Shown here one piece after another: positions 13,295 to 20,469 of a stretch of 33,003 bases of DNA; positions within the stretch are counted from its first letter, which is position 1, and every line of letters begins with the position of its first letter. A model generated the notes under the pieces. That model saw only the letters and a program-made list of their open reading frames with translations, ran no database searches and was not told the DNA's origin. The DNA comes from Chloroflexota bacterium. GTDB lineage: Bacteria; Chloroflexota; Anaerolineae; Caldilineales; Caldilineaceae. Made by a program: the position numbers and the translations under genes. The stretch lies in contig JASGTU010000302.1 in NCBI GenBank assembly GCA_030058085.1, positions 1 through 33,003 of the forward strand. Direction: 5' to 3'.

Positions 13295-14374
13295 TTAGCT
13301 TCGCACGTAGCTCATGGCGCCCACTTGCCGGACATAGCCCTTCAGTTCGAGCAGGGTCAGAAGGCTGGCGACTTGAGGCGGAGGCAGCGCCGCCTGGCGC
13401 ACGATGTCGTCTACGTGGCGCGGTTCCTGTGTAAGGTATTCAAGAATGCGGGCTTCTTCCGGGTCCGCGGGCACAAGACGCTGGGCGTGTTGGCGGCTGA
13501 TGAGGTGCTCGAAGTCGAGTTGGGTAAGGACGTCTTGTGCTGAGAGCAGCGGGGCGGCGCCTTGCTGGATCAACTCGTTGCAACCGGCGCTGCCGGGATT
13601 CAAGATGTTGCCGGGCACGGCAAAGACGTCTCGTCCCTGTTCGGCGGCGAATCTCGCCGTGATCAGCGCACCGCTGCGGCGCGGGGCTTCTACGATCACG
13701 ACGCCTTTGCTCAGGCCGCTGATGACGCGGTTGCGCGGCGGGAAATTGCCGGCTTCGGGACGCGTGCCCAGCGGGTACTCGCTGATGACGGCGCCGTTGG
13801 CGGCGATGCGGGCGGCGAGGCTGCGGTTATCTCCAGGATAGATCTGGTCGACGCCGCTGCCCAAGACGGCTATGGTGCGTTTGCCGGCTTCTACGGCGAC
13901 CTTGTGGGCGATAGTGTCTATGCCCAGCGCAAGCCCGCTCACGATGGTGACGCCGGCGTCGGCGAGGTCCTGGGCAATGGTACGCGCCACCTCGCGCCCA
14001 TATACGCTGGCGCGCCGCGTACCGACGATGGCGATAGCCCAGATATCGGCGTCTTCCAGCTCGCCGCGCACATAGAGCAGCGGCGGTGTGTTCTCCAGTT
14101 CTTTGAGGTTGGCCGGATAGTCCGCATCTAGCCAGGTGATAACCTTGACGCCCGCCTGGCGAACACGGCGCAGTTCGAGTTCAAGGTCTAGCTGCTGGCG
14201 CGCCTTAACTAGGTTCTCGATGCTGCGTCTGTCTAGGCCGACTTGCTGTAGCGTGTGCAGCGGCGCTCGCCAGGCAGCTTCTGCAGAGCCGCAGTGTTCG
14301 AGCAGGGCGGACAGCCGCGCGGCGCCGATTCCGGACACTTTATTGAAGCCGATCCAGTAGGCTTTCTCGTCCAC
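13295..14374 (-). CDS. dprA: DNA-processing protein DprA (Smf)
   Basis: DprA binds incoming single-stranded DNA and loads RecA during natural transformation. The N-terminal helix-hairpin-helix-like part has KVSGIGAARLSALL. The Rossmann-like core has AIVGTRRASVYG, TIVSGLALGIDTIAH, IAVLGSGVDQIYP, GNFPPRNRVISGLS, VVIVEAPRRSGALITA and GRDVFAVPG. The C-terminal DprA winged helix (EEARILEYLTQEPRHVDDIV) is present. I set the start at GTG 14374 (359 aa, beginning MDEKAYWIGF), the normal family opening. A TTG at 14407 would add 11 residues but has no ribosome site. It is the first gene of a probable dprA-manC(-10726) operon, with a promoter about 130 nt upstream. No other competence genes are in the window. 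Confidence 0.95.
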   Translation of the reverse strand: MDEKAYWIGFNKVSGIGAARLSALLEHCGSAEAAWRAPLHTLQQVGLDRRSIENLVKARQQLDLELELRRVRQAGVKVITWLDADYPANLKELENTPPLLYVRGELEDADIWAIAIVGTRRASVYGREVARTIAQDLADAGVTIVSGLALGIDTIAHKVAVEAGKRTIAVLGSGVDQIYPGDNRSLAARIAANGAVISEYPLGTRPEAGNFPPRNRVISGLSKGVVIVEAPRRSGALITARFAAEQGRDVFAVPGNILNPGSAGCNELIQQGAAPLLSAQDVLTQLDFEHLISRQHAQRLVPADPEEARILEYLTQEPRHVDDIVRQAALPPPQVASLLTLLELKGYVRQVGAMSYVRS

Positions 14375-14505
14375 GGCTACTCGTCTATGGCTACCTGTCT
14401 GGTGCAACCCGCGCTGATTGTTCCCGCGCCTATTGCGGATGGTCGATGGTCTGTCCGCCTAGAGGGGGCGTTGACCGGCGTCGTGAGCAATTGAAACTAT
14501 ACGCG

Positions 14506-14535
14506 AGGATACTGCACCCGCGCCGGATCTGTCAA
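14506..14535 (-). promoter_or_regulatory. Promoter of the dprA operon
   Basis: On the minus strand -35 TTGACA (14530-14535), an 18-nt spacer and -10 TATCCT (14506-14511). The predicted start is near 14499. It lies in the 216-nt gap between rimM and dprA, where I see no other feature. Confidence 0.5.
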
Positions 14536-14590
14536 ACATGCGCCCGATCGCCCTGGGCGCCGAACAACGCCTTGGCGCGCAAAGGCATGT

Positions 14591-15199
14591 TTATTCTTCG
14601 ATCATGCCGGGCATCAGCTTGACGGTGATGAGGCGGGCCGGAACATCGACCGTCTGGATCACGTCGGGAATGGCGGGAAGCAGGATATCCTGGCCGCGGT
14701 TGATCGACTCGGCGGGCTTGACCAGGTAGACGTCGTTGGCGCCGGTGAAAAGCACGTCGCTCACGCGGCCTAAACGCCGACCGTCGTCGGTTTGGACGTC
14801 CATGCCGATGATGTCATGGATCCAGTAGACGCCTTCTTCCAGTTCGGCTGCATCCTGCTCTTCGATGAAGAGCCATTGGCCGCGCAGCCCATCGGCTGCC
14901 GTGCGGTCGGTGGCGCCCTCGAAGCGCACGAGCATCTCGTTTTTGTGCGGGCGCGAGGCGACGATGAGGACTTCTGTAAGGTCGTCGCCCATCAACACAA
15001 CGTTGCCTGGCGCGAAGCGCTCAGGAAAGTCTGTATGTAGTTCGACGCGGACTTCGCCGCGCAGGCCGTGCGCGCCGACGACCAGGCCGACTGCCAGCGC
15101 GCCTTTAGGCACGAAGACGGACCGGTTGCGGTGGACATAGGTTCGGCCGGGCGACGGTCGTCGCTTCGGCTGGTATGCGGGCTGGCTGGAATCGGTCAT
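14591..15199 (-). CDS. rimM: Ribosome maturation factor RimM
   Basis: A 202-aa protein that assists 30S head assembly by binding S19. The N-terminal RimM beta-barrel has LAVGLVVGAHGLRGEVRVEL and later LRGQWLFIEEQDAAEL. The C-terminal PRC-barrel has GVYWIHDIIGMDVQTDDGRR, LFTGANDVYLVKP and ILLPAIPDVI, ending in LITVKLMPGMIEE. Compared with typical RimM (about 170-180 aa) it has an extra basic N-terminal segment of about 30 residues (KRRPSPGRTYVHRNR) with no better internal start. It is the last gene of the ffh-rpsP-khpA-rimM operon, but an intrinsic-terminator-like hairpin lies 19 nt upstream of its start codon. Confidence 0.94.
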   Translation of the reverse strand: MTDSSQPAYQPKRRPSPGRTYVHRNRSVFVPKGALAVGLVVGAHGLRGEVRVELHTDFPERFAPGNVVLMGDDLTEVLIVASRPHKNEMLVRFEGATDRTAADGLRGQWLFIEEQDAAELEEGVYWIHDIIGMDVQTDDGRRLGRVSDVLFTGANDVYLVKPAESINRGQDILLPAIPDVIQTVDVPARLITVKLMPGMIEE

Positions 15200-15217
15200 G
15201 ATCGTCGTGTGCGCATG

Positions 15218-15245
15218 AAAACAGCGGAAGGGTCACTTCCGCTGT
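15218..15245 (-). terminator. Intrinsic terminator inside the operon, just before rimM
   Basis: On the minus strand a perfect 10-bp stem, ACAGCGGAAG with CTTCCGCTGT (15236-15245 and 15221-15230), and a 5-nt loop are followed by TTT, giving TTTTC. It lies in the 114-nt khpA-rimM gap and would reduce transcription into rimM. Confidence 0.6.
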
Positions 15246-15313
15246 AGCTTATGGTTCCATTTCCTCTCGTTGGCGCTGCCCGGCGTGAACTAGGCGGGAC
15301 GGCCGGCGGCAGG

Positions 15314-15541
15314 TCAATCGATCTCAAGGATGACAGGCTTTTCGGCATGCCGCGCAGAAACGTTGAGCACGCTGCGGATAGCGTTTGCCACGCGTCCGCC
15401 TTTGCCGATCACGCGGCCGGTGTCTGCCGGCGCCACCCGCAGTTTGATGATCGTCATTCTGCGGGTTTCTTTGCGGTACACCTTCACGCGGTCAGGCTCT
15501 TCGACCAATGATTCCGCGACGAACGTGACGAGATCTTCCAT
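15314..15541 (-). CDS. khpA: KH domain RNA-binding protein KhpA
   Basis: A 75-aa single-KH protein, the usual KhpA/YlqC size. The GxxG loop is in VIGKGGRVANAIRSVL (near residues 42-57), and the opening MEDLVTFVAESLVEEPDRV is typical. KhpA forms an RNA-binding dimer, often with KhpB, and influences cell division and mRNA stability in firmicutes. The start is ATG 15541, 11 nt after the rpsP stop; the open frame continues upstream through rpsP in another phase, but that extension is not family-like. The position between rpsP and rimM is the conserved one. Confidence 0.93.
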   Translation of the reverse strand: MEDLVTFVAESLVEEPDRVKVYRKETRRMTIIKLRVAPADTGRVIGKGGRVANAIRSVLNVSARHAEKPVILEID

Positions 15542-15552
15542 GATCGCCCCGC

Positions 15553-15843
15553 TTAGCTCGCTTCGGCGACAGGTTGTTCCTGTGCCACGAGCTTGCCGTT
15601 TTCGTCGAGCAATCCTACGCGGCGGAACAACTGGGCGACAGAATCGCTTGGCTGCGCGCCGTTGCTGATCCAATGCGCCACTCGCTCGGCGTCAACGTTA
15701 ATGGCTGCCGGGTCGACGCGCGGGTCATACGTGCCGACGAACTCGATGAAGCGCCCGTCGCGCGGGGAAAGCTGGTCTGCTACGACGATGCGGTAAAACG
15801 GCTTTTTCTTGGCGCCCATGCGGCGCAGACGAATTCGGACCAC
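15553..15843 (-). CDS. rpsP: 30S ribosomal protein S16
   Basis: A 96-aa protein. The N-terminus [20 protein letters not shown] is diagnostic of bS16, followed by [16 protein letters not shown] and the [26 protein letters not shown] helix region. It is a component of the small ribosomal subunit. GTG start with AAGGAG about 10 nt upstream. It lies 22 nt after ffh and 11 nt before khpA, so it is within one operon. Confidence 0.97.
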   Translation of the reverse strand: MVRIRLRRMGAKKKPFYRIVVADQLSPRDGRFIEFVGTYDPRVDPAAINVDAERVAHWISNGAQPSDSVAQLFRRVGLLDENGKLVAQEQPVAEAS

Positions 15844-15865
15844 TGGTATCTTGCTCCTTATTGGC

Positions 15866-17236
15866 TCAGTTCATTCCGCCGAACATATTAGACATCCCGC
15901 GAGGAAGCATGCTGCGGCCGCGCCGTTGTTTGCCTTTGCGCCCGCCCGTGATTCCCATTTCTTTCATGAGTTTCTGCATATCGCGGAACTGCTTAACGAG
16001 TTGATTGACATCTTGTACGGTTGTGCCGCTGCCGGCTGCAATGCGACGCCGGCGTCCGGCATTGAGGATCGACGGGTTGCGTCGCTCCTGGGCCGTCATG
16101 CTGTTGATGATAGCTTCTGTGACTTTGAGGCTGCCCTCAGCCTCGTTCATGTCGATCTCTTTGGTCATGCGGTTGAGGCCGGGAATCATGCCTAGGATAT
16201 CGGTGAGAGGCCCTAGCTTCTTGATCTGGCGCAACTGATCGCGAAAGTCCTCGAAGTCGAAGTTGCCGTCTTGGAGCTTGCGCTCCATAGCGGCCGCGTC
16301 TTCCTCGGTGATGGTTTCCTGCGCACGTTCGATCAGGCTGAGGACGTCGCCCATGCCCAGGATGCGACCCGCTAGGCGGTCGGGCTGGAACGGCTCGATG
16401 TCGGGCAGCTTTTCGCCCGTGCCGAGAAACTTAATCGGTACGCCGGTGACTTGACGGACGCTGAGGGCGGCGCCGCCGCGCGCATCGCCGTCGATCTTGG
16501 TCATGATCAGGCCGGTGAGGGCGACGCGTTGGTTGAAGCCCTCGGCCACGTGGACGGCTTCCTGGCCGGTCATGGCGTCGACGATCAGCAGGATTTCGGA
16601 GGGGCGCGTCACCATGCGCACCTGCTCCAGTTCTTGCATCATCTGGTCGTCGATCTGCAGACGGCCGGCCGTGTCGAGGATTACGGTGGTGTAGGCCTTT
16701 TCCCGCGCCAGGCGCACGGCATTTTTGGCAATCGTCGCCGCAGGAACGCTGGTTCCCTCGCTGTGGACCGGCACGTCGATCTGTTTGCCCAGGATTTCGA
16801 GTTGCTGGATGGCGGCGGGGCGGTAGATGTCCGCCGCAACTAGTATTGGGCGCTGACCGGACTTGCGCAGCCGTAGGGCTAGCTTGGCGGCCATAGTCGT
16901 TTTGCCCGAACCTTGTAGGCCGACGAGCATGAGCACGTGCGGCGTCTGTCCGGACAGGTTGAGCGGCGCGGGTTTACCGAGCAGTTCAATTAGTTCTTCG
17001 TTGACGATCTTGACGACCTGCTGGGCCGGCGTGAGGCTTTCCATGACCTCGCGGCCGACCGCCCGCTCGCGCACGCGAGCGACGAAGTCCTTGACGACCT
17101 TATAGTTGACGTCCGCTTCGAGCAGGGCGAGACGCACCTCGCGCATCGCCGCATTGACATCGGCTTCGGTTAGTTTGCCCTGCCGCGCCAGCTTGTCGAA
17201 GACGCCCTGCAGTTTGTCGGTGAGGCTCTCGAACAC
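15866..17236 (-). CDS. ffh: Signal recognition particle protein Ffh (SRP54)
   Basis: A 456-aa GTPase that targets nascent membrane proteins with 4.5S/SRP RNA and FtsY. The N domain opens [15 protein letters not shown]. The G domain has the P-loop GLQGSGKTT (near 107), [10 protein letters not shown], the insertion-box region, and [15 protein letters not shown] with [14 protein letters not shown]. The M domain has [21 protein letters not shown] and the [20 protein letters not shown]-binding part, ending in a Met/Gly-rich tail. GTG start; GAGGA lies about 10 nt upstream. It is the first gene of the ffh-rpsP-khpA-rimM cluster, with a consensus-like promoter about 100 nt upstream. Confidence 0.97.
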   Translation of the reverse strand: MFESLTDKLQGVFDKLARQGKLTEADVNAAMREVRLALLEADVNYKVVKDFVARVRERAVGREVMESLTPAQQVVKIVNEELIELLGKPAPLNLSGQTPHVLMLVGLQGSGKTTMAAKLALRLRKSGQRPILVAADIYRPAAIQQLEILGKQIDVPVHSEGTSVPAATIAKNAVRLAREKAYTTVILDTAGRLQIDDQMMQELEQVRMVTRPSEILLIVDAMTGQEAVHVAEGFNQRVALTGLIMTKIDGDARGGAALSVRQVTGVPIKFLGTGEKLPDIEPFQPDRLAGRILGMGDVLSLIERAQETITEEDAAAMERKLQDGNFDFEDFRDQLRQIKKLGPLTDILGMIPGLNRMTKEIDMNEAEGSLKVTEAIINSMTAQERRNPSILNAGRRRRIAAGSGTTVQDVNQLVKQFRDMQKLMKEMGITGGRKGKQRRGRSMLPRGMSNMFGGMN

Positions 17237-17332
17237 AGTCTCGCAGTCCTCTACGAATTGACAAGATCGGCCTTACATATCGCACCGATCGGAAACGCTG
17301 TTTGCGCGCGCTATGGGCGCACGCGACTTGTA

Positions 17333-17361
17333 ATTGTACTTGGAGATGACCTTACGGTCAA
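17333..17361 (-). promoter_or_regulatory. Promoter of the ffh-rpsP-khpA-rimM operon
   Basis: On the minus strand -35 TTGACC (17356-17361), a 17-nt spacer and -10 TACAAT (17333-17338). The predicted start is near 17326, about 90 nt before ffh. Confidence 0.68.
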
Positions 17362-17374
17362 ATGAACAGGCAGC

Positions 17375-17412
17375 AAAACAAAACGGGGCGCCGAAGCTAC
17401 AGGCGCCCCGTT
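17375..17412 (-). terminator. Intrinsic terminator of the sigma/LysM-protein operon
   Basis: An 11-bp perfect stem, AACGGGGCGCC with GGCGCCCCGTT (17402-17412 and 17382-17392), and a 9-nt loop are followed on the minus strand by TTTTGTTTT. It lies 31 nt after the LysM gene stop. Confidence 0.85.
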
Positions 17413-17443
17413 GACGGGCGAGCGTTAAGGATGTGATGCCGGT

Positions 17444-18742
17444 TTAATCGGCCGGCATAAAGAGTGTGGCTCCGATGACAATGGTGTCGGACGTCAGGCA
17501 GTTGGCCGCCATGAGTTCGTCTACGGTGGTTCCGCGTGATTCGGCCAACCGGGTCAGATTATCGCCGACCTGGACTTCGTATTCGACCCAGTCTTCGGGG
17601 ATGCCGGCTCCGCAAGTGATTGCGGGTTGCGGGCCAACGGCTTCGGCAGGCAAGTAGAGTCGCGCCCCGATCAGGATGGTCTCGGATTCGAGACAGTTGG
17701 CTGCCATCAGCTCTTCGACGGCGACCTCGCCGCGCTTGGCGAGGAAGGTCAGGTTATCGCCGGGTGCGACCTCGTATTCGACCCAGCCGTCGGGTTGCTC
17801 GATGGTGCAAGCTGCATCGCGTGGCTGCACATCTACGATGGCAGGGACGGGAGCCTCAGGCGTTGGCGTCTCGGCGGGCGGGGCGACGACGCTGAGCGAG
17901 ATGCCTTGGACTGTGTCGCTTTGGCCGGGCATGATCTGGTAGATCAGATTCACCGTGGCGCCGGGGATCAAGTCGCCCTCGATCTCCATTGGCCGGAACT
18001 CCTCGACGTTGGCGTCGGGCTGATAGCGGTCCATGACGGTGAGGCCGCCGATTTTGAGCAGACGTCCCATGCTCCCATAGAAGATCTGTGTGTCTTCCGC
18101 TTGGATGACGGCGCTGTTGTTATCGGCGCGCTCTGCAGCCTTCTTGACGTCTTCGGCCATCTCCTGTTCTTGCATCTGGCGCACGATCTCGCGGCGGTCG
18201 GGCGGGGCAAGTTGGAGTTCCTGCTTGCGCATCCACTGCTTAAAGGAGTAGGTCAGGTCGCCCGGCACAGCGGACTGGGCCATGGTGACGAACGTGGAGA
18301 CGCTGAGCAGGACTAGCGCCAAGGTGACGATGAGCGGCGCGAGACGCAGGGTGCGCATGGTGAAGACAGCCTGCAGGCCGTCGACCACGCGCTCGAAGAT
18401 GCCAGGGGCCGGCGGCGGCGCCGCGCGGCGACGCGGCGGTTCGGCAATGCGTACAGGCCGGTTGGCCTGGGCCGCCATCTCCTTGCGCCGCAAGTCCGCT
18501 GCCGCGTTGAGGAAGTTCTGCTTGGCTGCGCTGCGTCTAGCCGGCGAAGGCATGGGTATGGGGTCGTGCTGGATCTGTTGCGCGACCTGTATAATGCGCA
18601 AAAAGTCCGACAGTTCGGCCGTATCTGCGTTGGGATACGACGCCAGGATGGACTCAATAGATTCGCCGGTTTCGAGGCGTGACGCCGCCTCTTCAAACAC
18701 GTCTTCCGGGCTTAGGTTGGGAAACCTGTGGTTGCCGTTCAT
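17444..18742 (-). CDS. Membrane protein with anti-sigma-like cytoplasmic part, DUF5667-like region and two LysM domains
   Basis: A 432-aa single-pass protein. The cytoplasmic N-terminus (10-50) has EEAASRLETGESIESILASY followed by PNADTAELSDFLRI, a motif I associate with DUF5667 proteins of Chloroflexota encoded beside ECF sigma genes. One TM lies at 132-154. A DUF5667-like segment (155-205) has VPGDLTYSFKQWMRKQEL and a Glu/Gln-rich helix. A beta-rich DUF5666-like region (215-285, with IGGLTVMDRY and IEGDLIPGATVNL) and a Pro-rich linker follow. Two LysM domains end the protein (321-366 and 386-430: VEYEVAPGDNLTFLAKRGEV and VEYEVQVGDNLTRLAESRGT), each with a Cys (AANCL). LysM binds GlcNAc-containing glycans, so it may anchor to or sense the cell wall. 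It lies 79 nt after the sigma gene. The anti-sigma role is inferred from position and topology. Confidence 0.85.
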   Translation of the reverse strand: MNGNHRFPNLSPEDVFEEAASRLETGESIESILASYPNADTAELSDFLRIIQVAQQIQHDPIPMPSPARRSAAKQNFLNAAADLRRKEMAAQANRPVRIAEPPRRRAAPPPAPGIFERVVDGLQAVFTMRTLRLAPLIVTLALVLLSVSTFVTMAQSAVPGDLTYSFKQWMRKQELQLAPPDRREIVRQMQEQEMAEDVKKAAERADNNSAVIQAEDTQIFYGSMGRLLKIGGLTVMDRYQPDANVEEFRPMEIEGDLIPGATVNLIYQIMPGQSDTVQGISLSVVAPPAETPTPEAPVPAIVDVQPRDAACTIEQPDGWVEYEVAPGDNLTFLAKRGEVAVEELMAANCLESETILIGARLYLPAEAVGPQPAITCGAGIPEDWVEYEVQVGDNLTRLAESRGTTVDELMAANCLTSDTIVIGATLFMPAD

Positions 18743-18821
18743 TGTTTGACTCTCGCCCTTGTACCGATCTCTTTATCATGCTGACGCATCTGCCCACGAG
18801 AAAGATGCGCTGATTCATGGA

Positions 18822-19415
18822 TTACTCATGGACGAGCAGTTGGCGCAAGGTAGCGACGGCTCGATGCTGTAACGCCTTGACTGCGCCTTCCGTCTTGTCC
18901 ATCATTTCGGCGATTTCGCCGAAGCTGTATCCCTCCAGGAAACGCAAGCTGATAACGAGCGCCTGTTCATCTGTCAGCCGGCGGATGGCCGACTTGAGGT
19001 ACTCGGAGTCCAGTGCGATTTCCGCTGCACGCACCGGGCTGATGCCGGTATCCGGCATGACGGGCGCGTCGTCGATGGAGATCTGTTTCTGCCGGTCGCG
19101 GGTGCGATAGTGGTCGATGACCAGGTTATGCGCAATGCGGTAGAGCCACCCGGAAAAGGAACTGCGCCAGGTCTTGTCGTTGTGGATGGCTTCAAGCATC
19201 TTCAAGAAGACCTGCGACGTCAGATCCTCGGCGAGGGACTGGTCGCTGGTGCGCCGGTAGATATAGCTATAGATCTTCATCTCGTAGCGGTCGTAGAGCT
19301 CGCTGAGCGCCTCTTCGTCGAGGTTGGATGCACGCTCCAGCAACTCATCTTCCGAGTAGTCTGTAGGCAATTTCGTTTCGCTAACTCGTTTGTTTCCCGA
19401 AGGCCTTCTATGCAT
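18822..19415 (-). CDS. ECF-type RNA polymerase sigma factor (sigma-70 family)
   Basis: A 197-aa sigma factor. Region 2 (about 27-95) has ALSELYDRYEMKIYSYIYRR, LAEDLTSQVFLKMLEA and FSGWLYRIAHNLVIDHYR. Region 4 (about 140-195) has AIRRLTDEQALVISLRFLEG, YSFGEIAEMMDKTEGAVKAL and HRAVATLRQLL, a complete helix-turn-helix. It lacks region 3 and region 1.1, hence ECF class. It directs RNA polymerase to a specific regulon, probably controlled by the downstream single-pass LysM protein. ATG 19415 has no visible ribosome site, and no better start lies before region 2. A perfect palindrome CTAAGCTTAG lies at 19460-19469 upstream. Confidence 0.94.
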   Translation of the reverse strand: MHRRPSGNKRVSETKLPTDYSEDELLERASNLDEEALSELYDRYEMKIYSYIYRRTSDQSLAEDLTSQVFLKMLEAIHNDKTWRSSFSGWLYRIAHNLVIDHYRTRDRQKQISIDDAPVMPDTGISPVRAAEIALDSEYLKSAIRRLTDEQALVISLRFLEGYSFGEIAEMMDKTEGAVKALQHRAVATLRQLLVHE

Positions 19416-19459
19416 GATGACGTCGATCAGAGCAAAAGATTACGGCCAACTCAAGCCTG

Positions 19460-19469
19460 CTAAGCTTAG
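19460..19469. promoter_or_regulatory. 10-bp palindrome upstream of the ECF sigma gene
   Basis: CTAAGCTTAG is perfectly self-complementary and lies about 45-55 nt upstream of the sigma gene ATG. It could be an operator or part of an autoregulated promoter; no recognisable -35/-10 pair was found here. Confidence 0.25.
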
Positions 19470-19624
19470 GTCTGAGCGGCCGCACTGTGGTCGAACTGCG
19501 TTTGGATGGGAGTAAAGCGCATTAGTTTTCTGAGCAAGATGCCGTGCCTCCCGAAATCGTCGGCATGAAGCCGCTCGATGAACGGGCGGGCCGCCGGGAC
19601 GAGGGGCGCCGAACGGCTCCGCGC

Positions 19625-20263
19625 TTACAGGGGCGGATTGTCACCCGGGCTGGCGATCTTCTGTGCTTTGACGTTTGCGGCGGCATGGCTAGTCCGCCAG
19701 TAAACCTCATAAATGCGCTGGATGGCGGTGATATTGGTGAAGATCGCCAGTATCCACAGAATCGGCAGCAGGCCGCCAATCAGCAGGCCAATCACAAGCA
19801 GGATTATCCGCTCCGGCCGTTGTAGTATGCCGGCCTTGCACTCGATGTTCAAGCCCTCGGCGCGCGCCCGCGTATAGCTGACCATTAGCGAGCCGATCAG
19901 AATGATGAAGATGAGGACGAGTTCGGTTCGGCTGCCCGGCGTCCACATATAGTGATAGGCAAGCGCCAGGAAGGTAATGCTCTCGGAATAACGGTCCAAG
20001 GTGCTGTCGATGAAGGCGCCGAACGTGCTGGACTGGTCGGTGGCGCGGGCAAGGCTGCCGTCCAGCATGTCGAAGAAGGCGGCTAGAAGCAGGACAGCGC
20101 CGCCCCAGACGAAAGAACCGCGCGCCAGCAAGAAAGCGCTGACCGCGGTGAAGATAAAGCCGGTATAGGTGAGCATATTGGGGGTGACGCCTATGCCGTG
20201 CAGCCAGGCGACCAGCTTGGCGAGAGGTTCGGCGACGAGCCGGCGCCCATATTTAGACAACAT
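19625..20263 (-). CDS. CDP-alcohol phosphatidyltransferase family protein
   Basis: A 212-aa integral membrane enzyme with about six TM segments. The family signature D-x2-D-G-x2-A-R-x8-G-x3-D-x3-D is complete: DMLDGSLARA, then FGAFIDSTLDR, with all four metal/CDP-binding Asp. The enzyme transfers a phosphatidyl group from CDP-diacylglycerol to an alcohol. The N-terminal GIGVTPNMLTYTGF also fits the family, and the overall form resembles PgsA/PIP-synthase-like proteins. The acceptor (glycerol-3-phosphate, inositol-phosphate or other) cannot be assigned. ATG 20263 has GGGAG 7-8 nt upstream. It is monocistronic, with a consensus-like promoter about 95 nt upstream. Confidence 0.93.
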   Translation of the reverse strand: MLSKYGRRLVAEPLAKLVAWLHGIGVTPNMLTYTGFIFTAVSAFLLARGSFVWGGAVLLLAAFFDMLDGSLARATDQSSTFGAFIDSTLDRYSESITFLALAYHYMWTPGSRTELVLIFIILIGSLMVSYTRARAEGLNIECKAGILQRPERIILLVIGLLIGGLLPILWILAIFTNITAIQRIYEVYWRTSHAAANVKAQKIASPGDNPPL

Positions 20264-20355
20264 CTGTTCGCTCCCGTTCCGGCGGCGATTGTTTCGTATA
20301 CAGCTTTACGGCGGACGCGACCCATAGCCGCAAGGGCGCCGCCCCTTACGAAAAT

Positions 20356-20384
20356 AGTGTACACGCGGGGGATCGGGAAGTCAA
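20356..20384 (-). promoter_or_regulatory. Promoter of the CDP-alcohol phosphatidyltransferase gene
   Basis: On the minus strand -35 TTGACT (20379-20384), a 17-nt spacer and -10 TACACT (20356-20361). The predicted start is near 20349, about 86 nt before the gene. Confidence 0.66.
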
Positions 20385-20424
20385 GCCGAAGCAAGTGGTC
20401 CAAGTTCAGAGCGGCAAGATGGCG

Positions 20425-20458
20425 CGAGTCGCGCACCGGCATGCCGGCGCGCGACTCG
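20425..20458. terminator. Long near-perfect hairpin after the propeller-protein gene
   Basis: CGAGTCGCGC (20425-20434) pairs with GCGCGACTCG (20449-20458), and the loop contains the self-complementary CCGGCATGCCGG. It lies 12 nt after the stop of the minus-strand gene. There is no T-tract, so it is either a weak terminator or a 3'-end stabiliser. Confidence 0.5.
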
Positions 20459-20469
20459 GAAGGCAGGAG

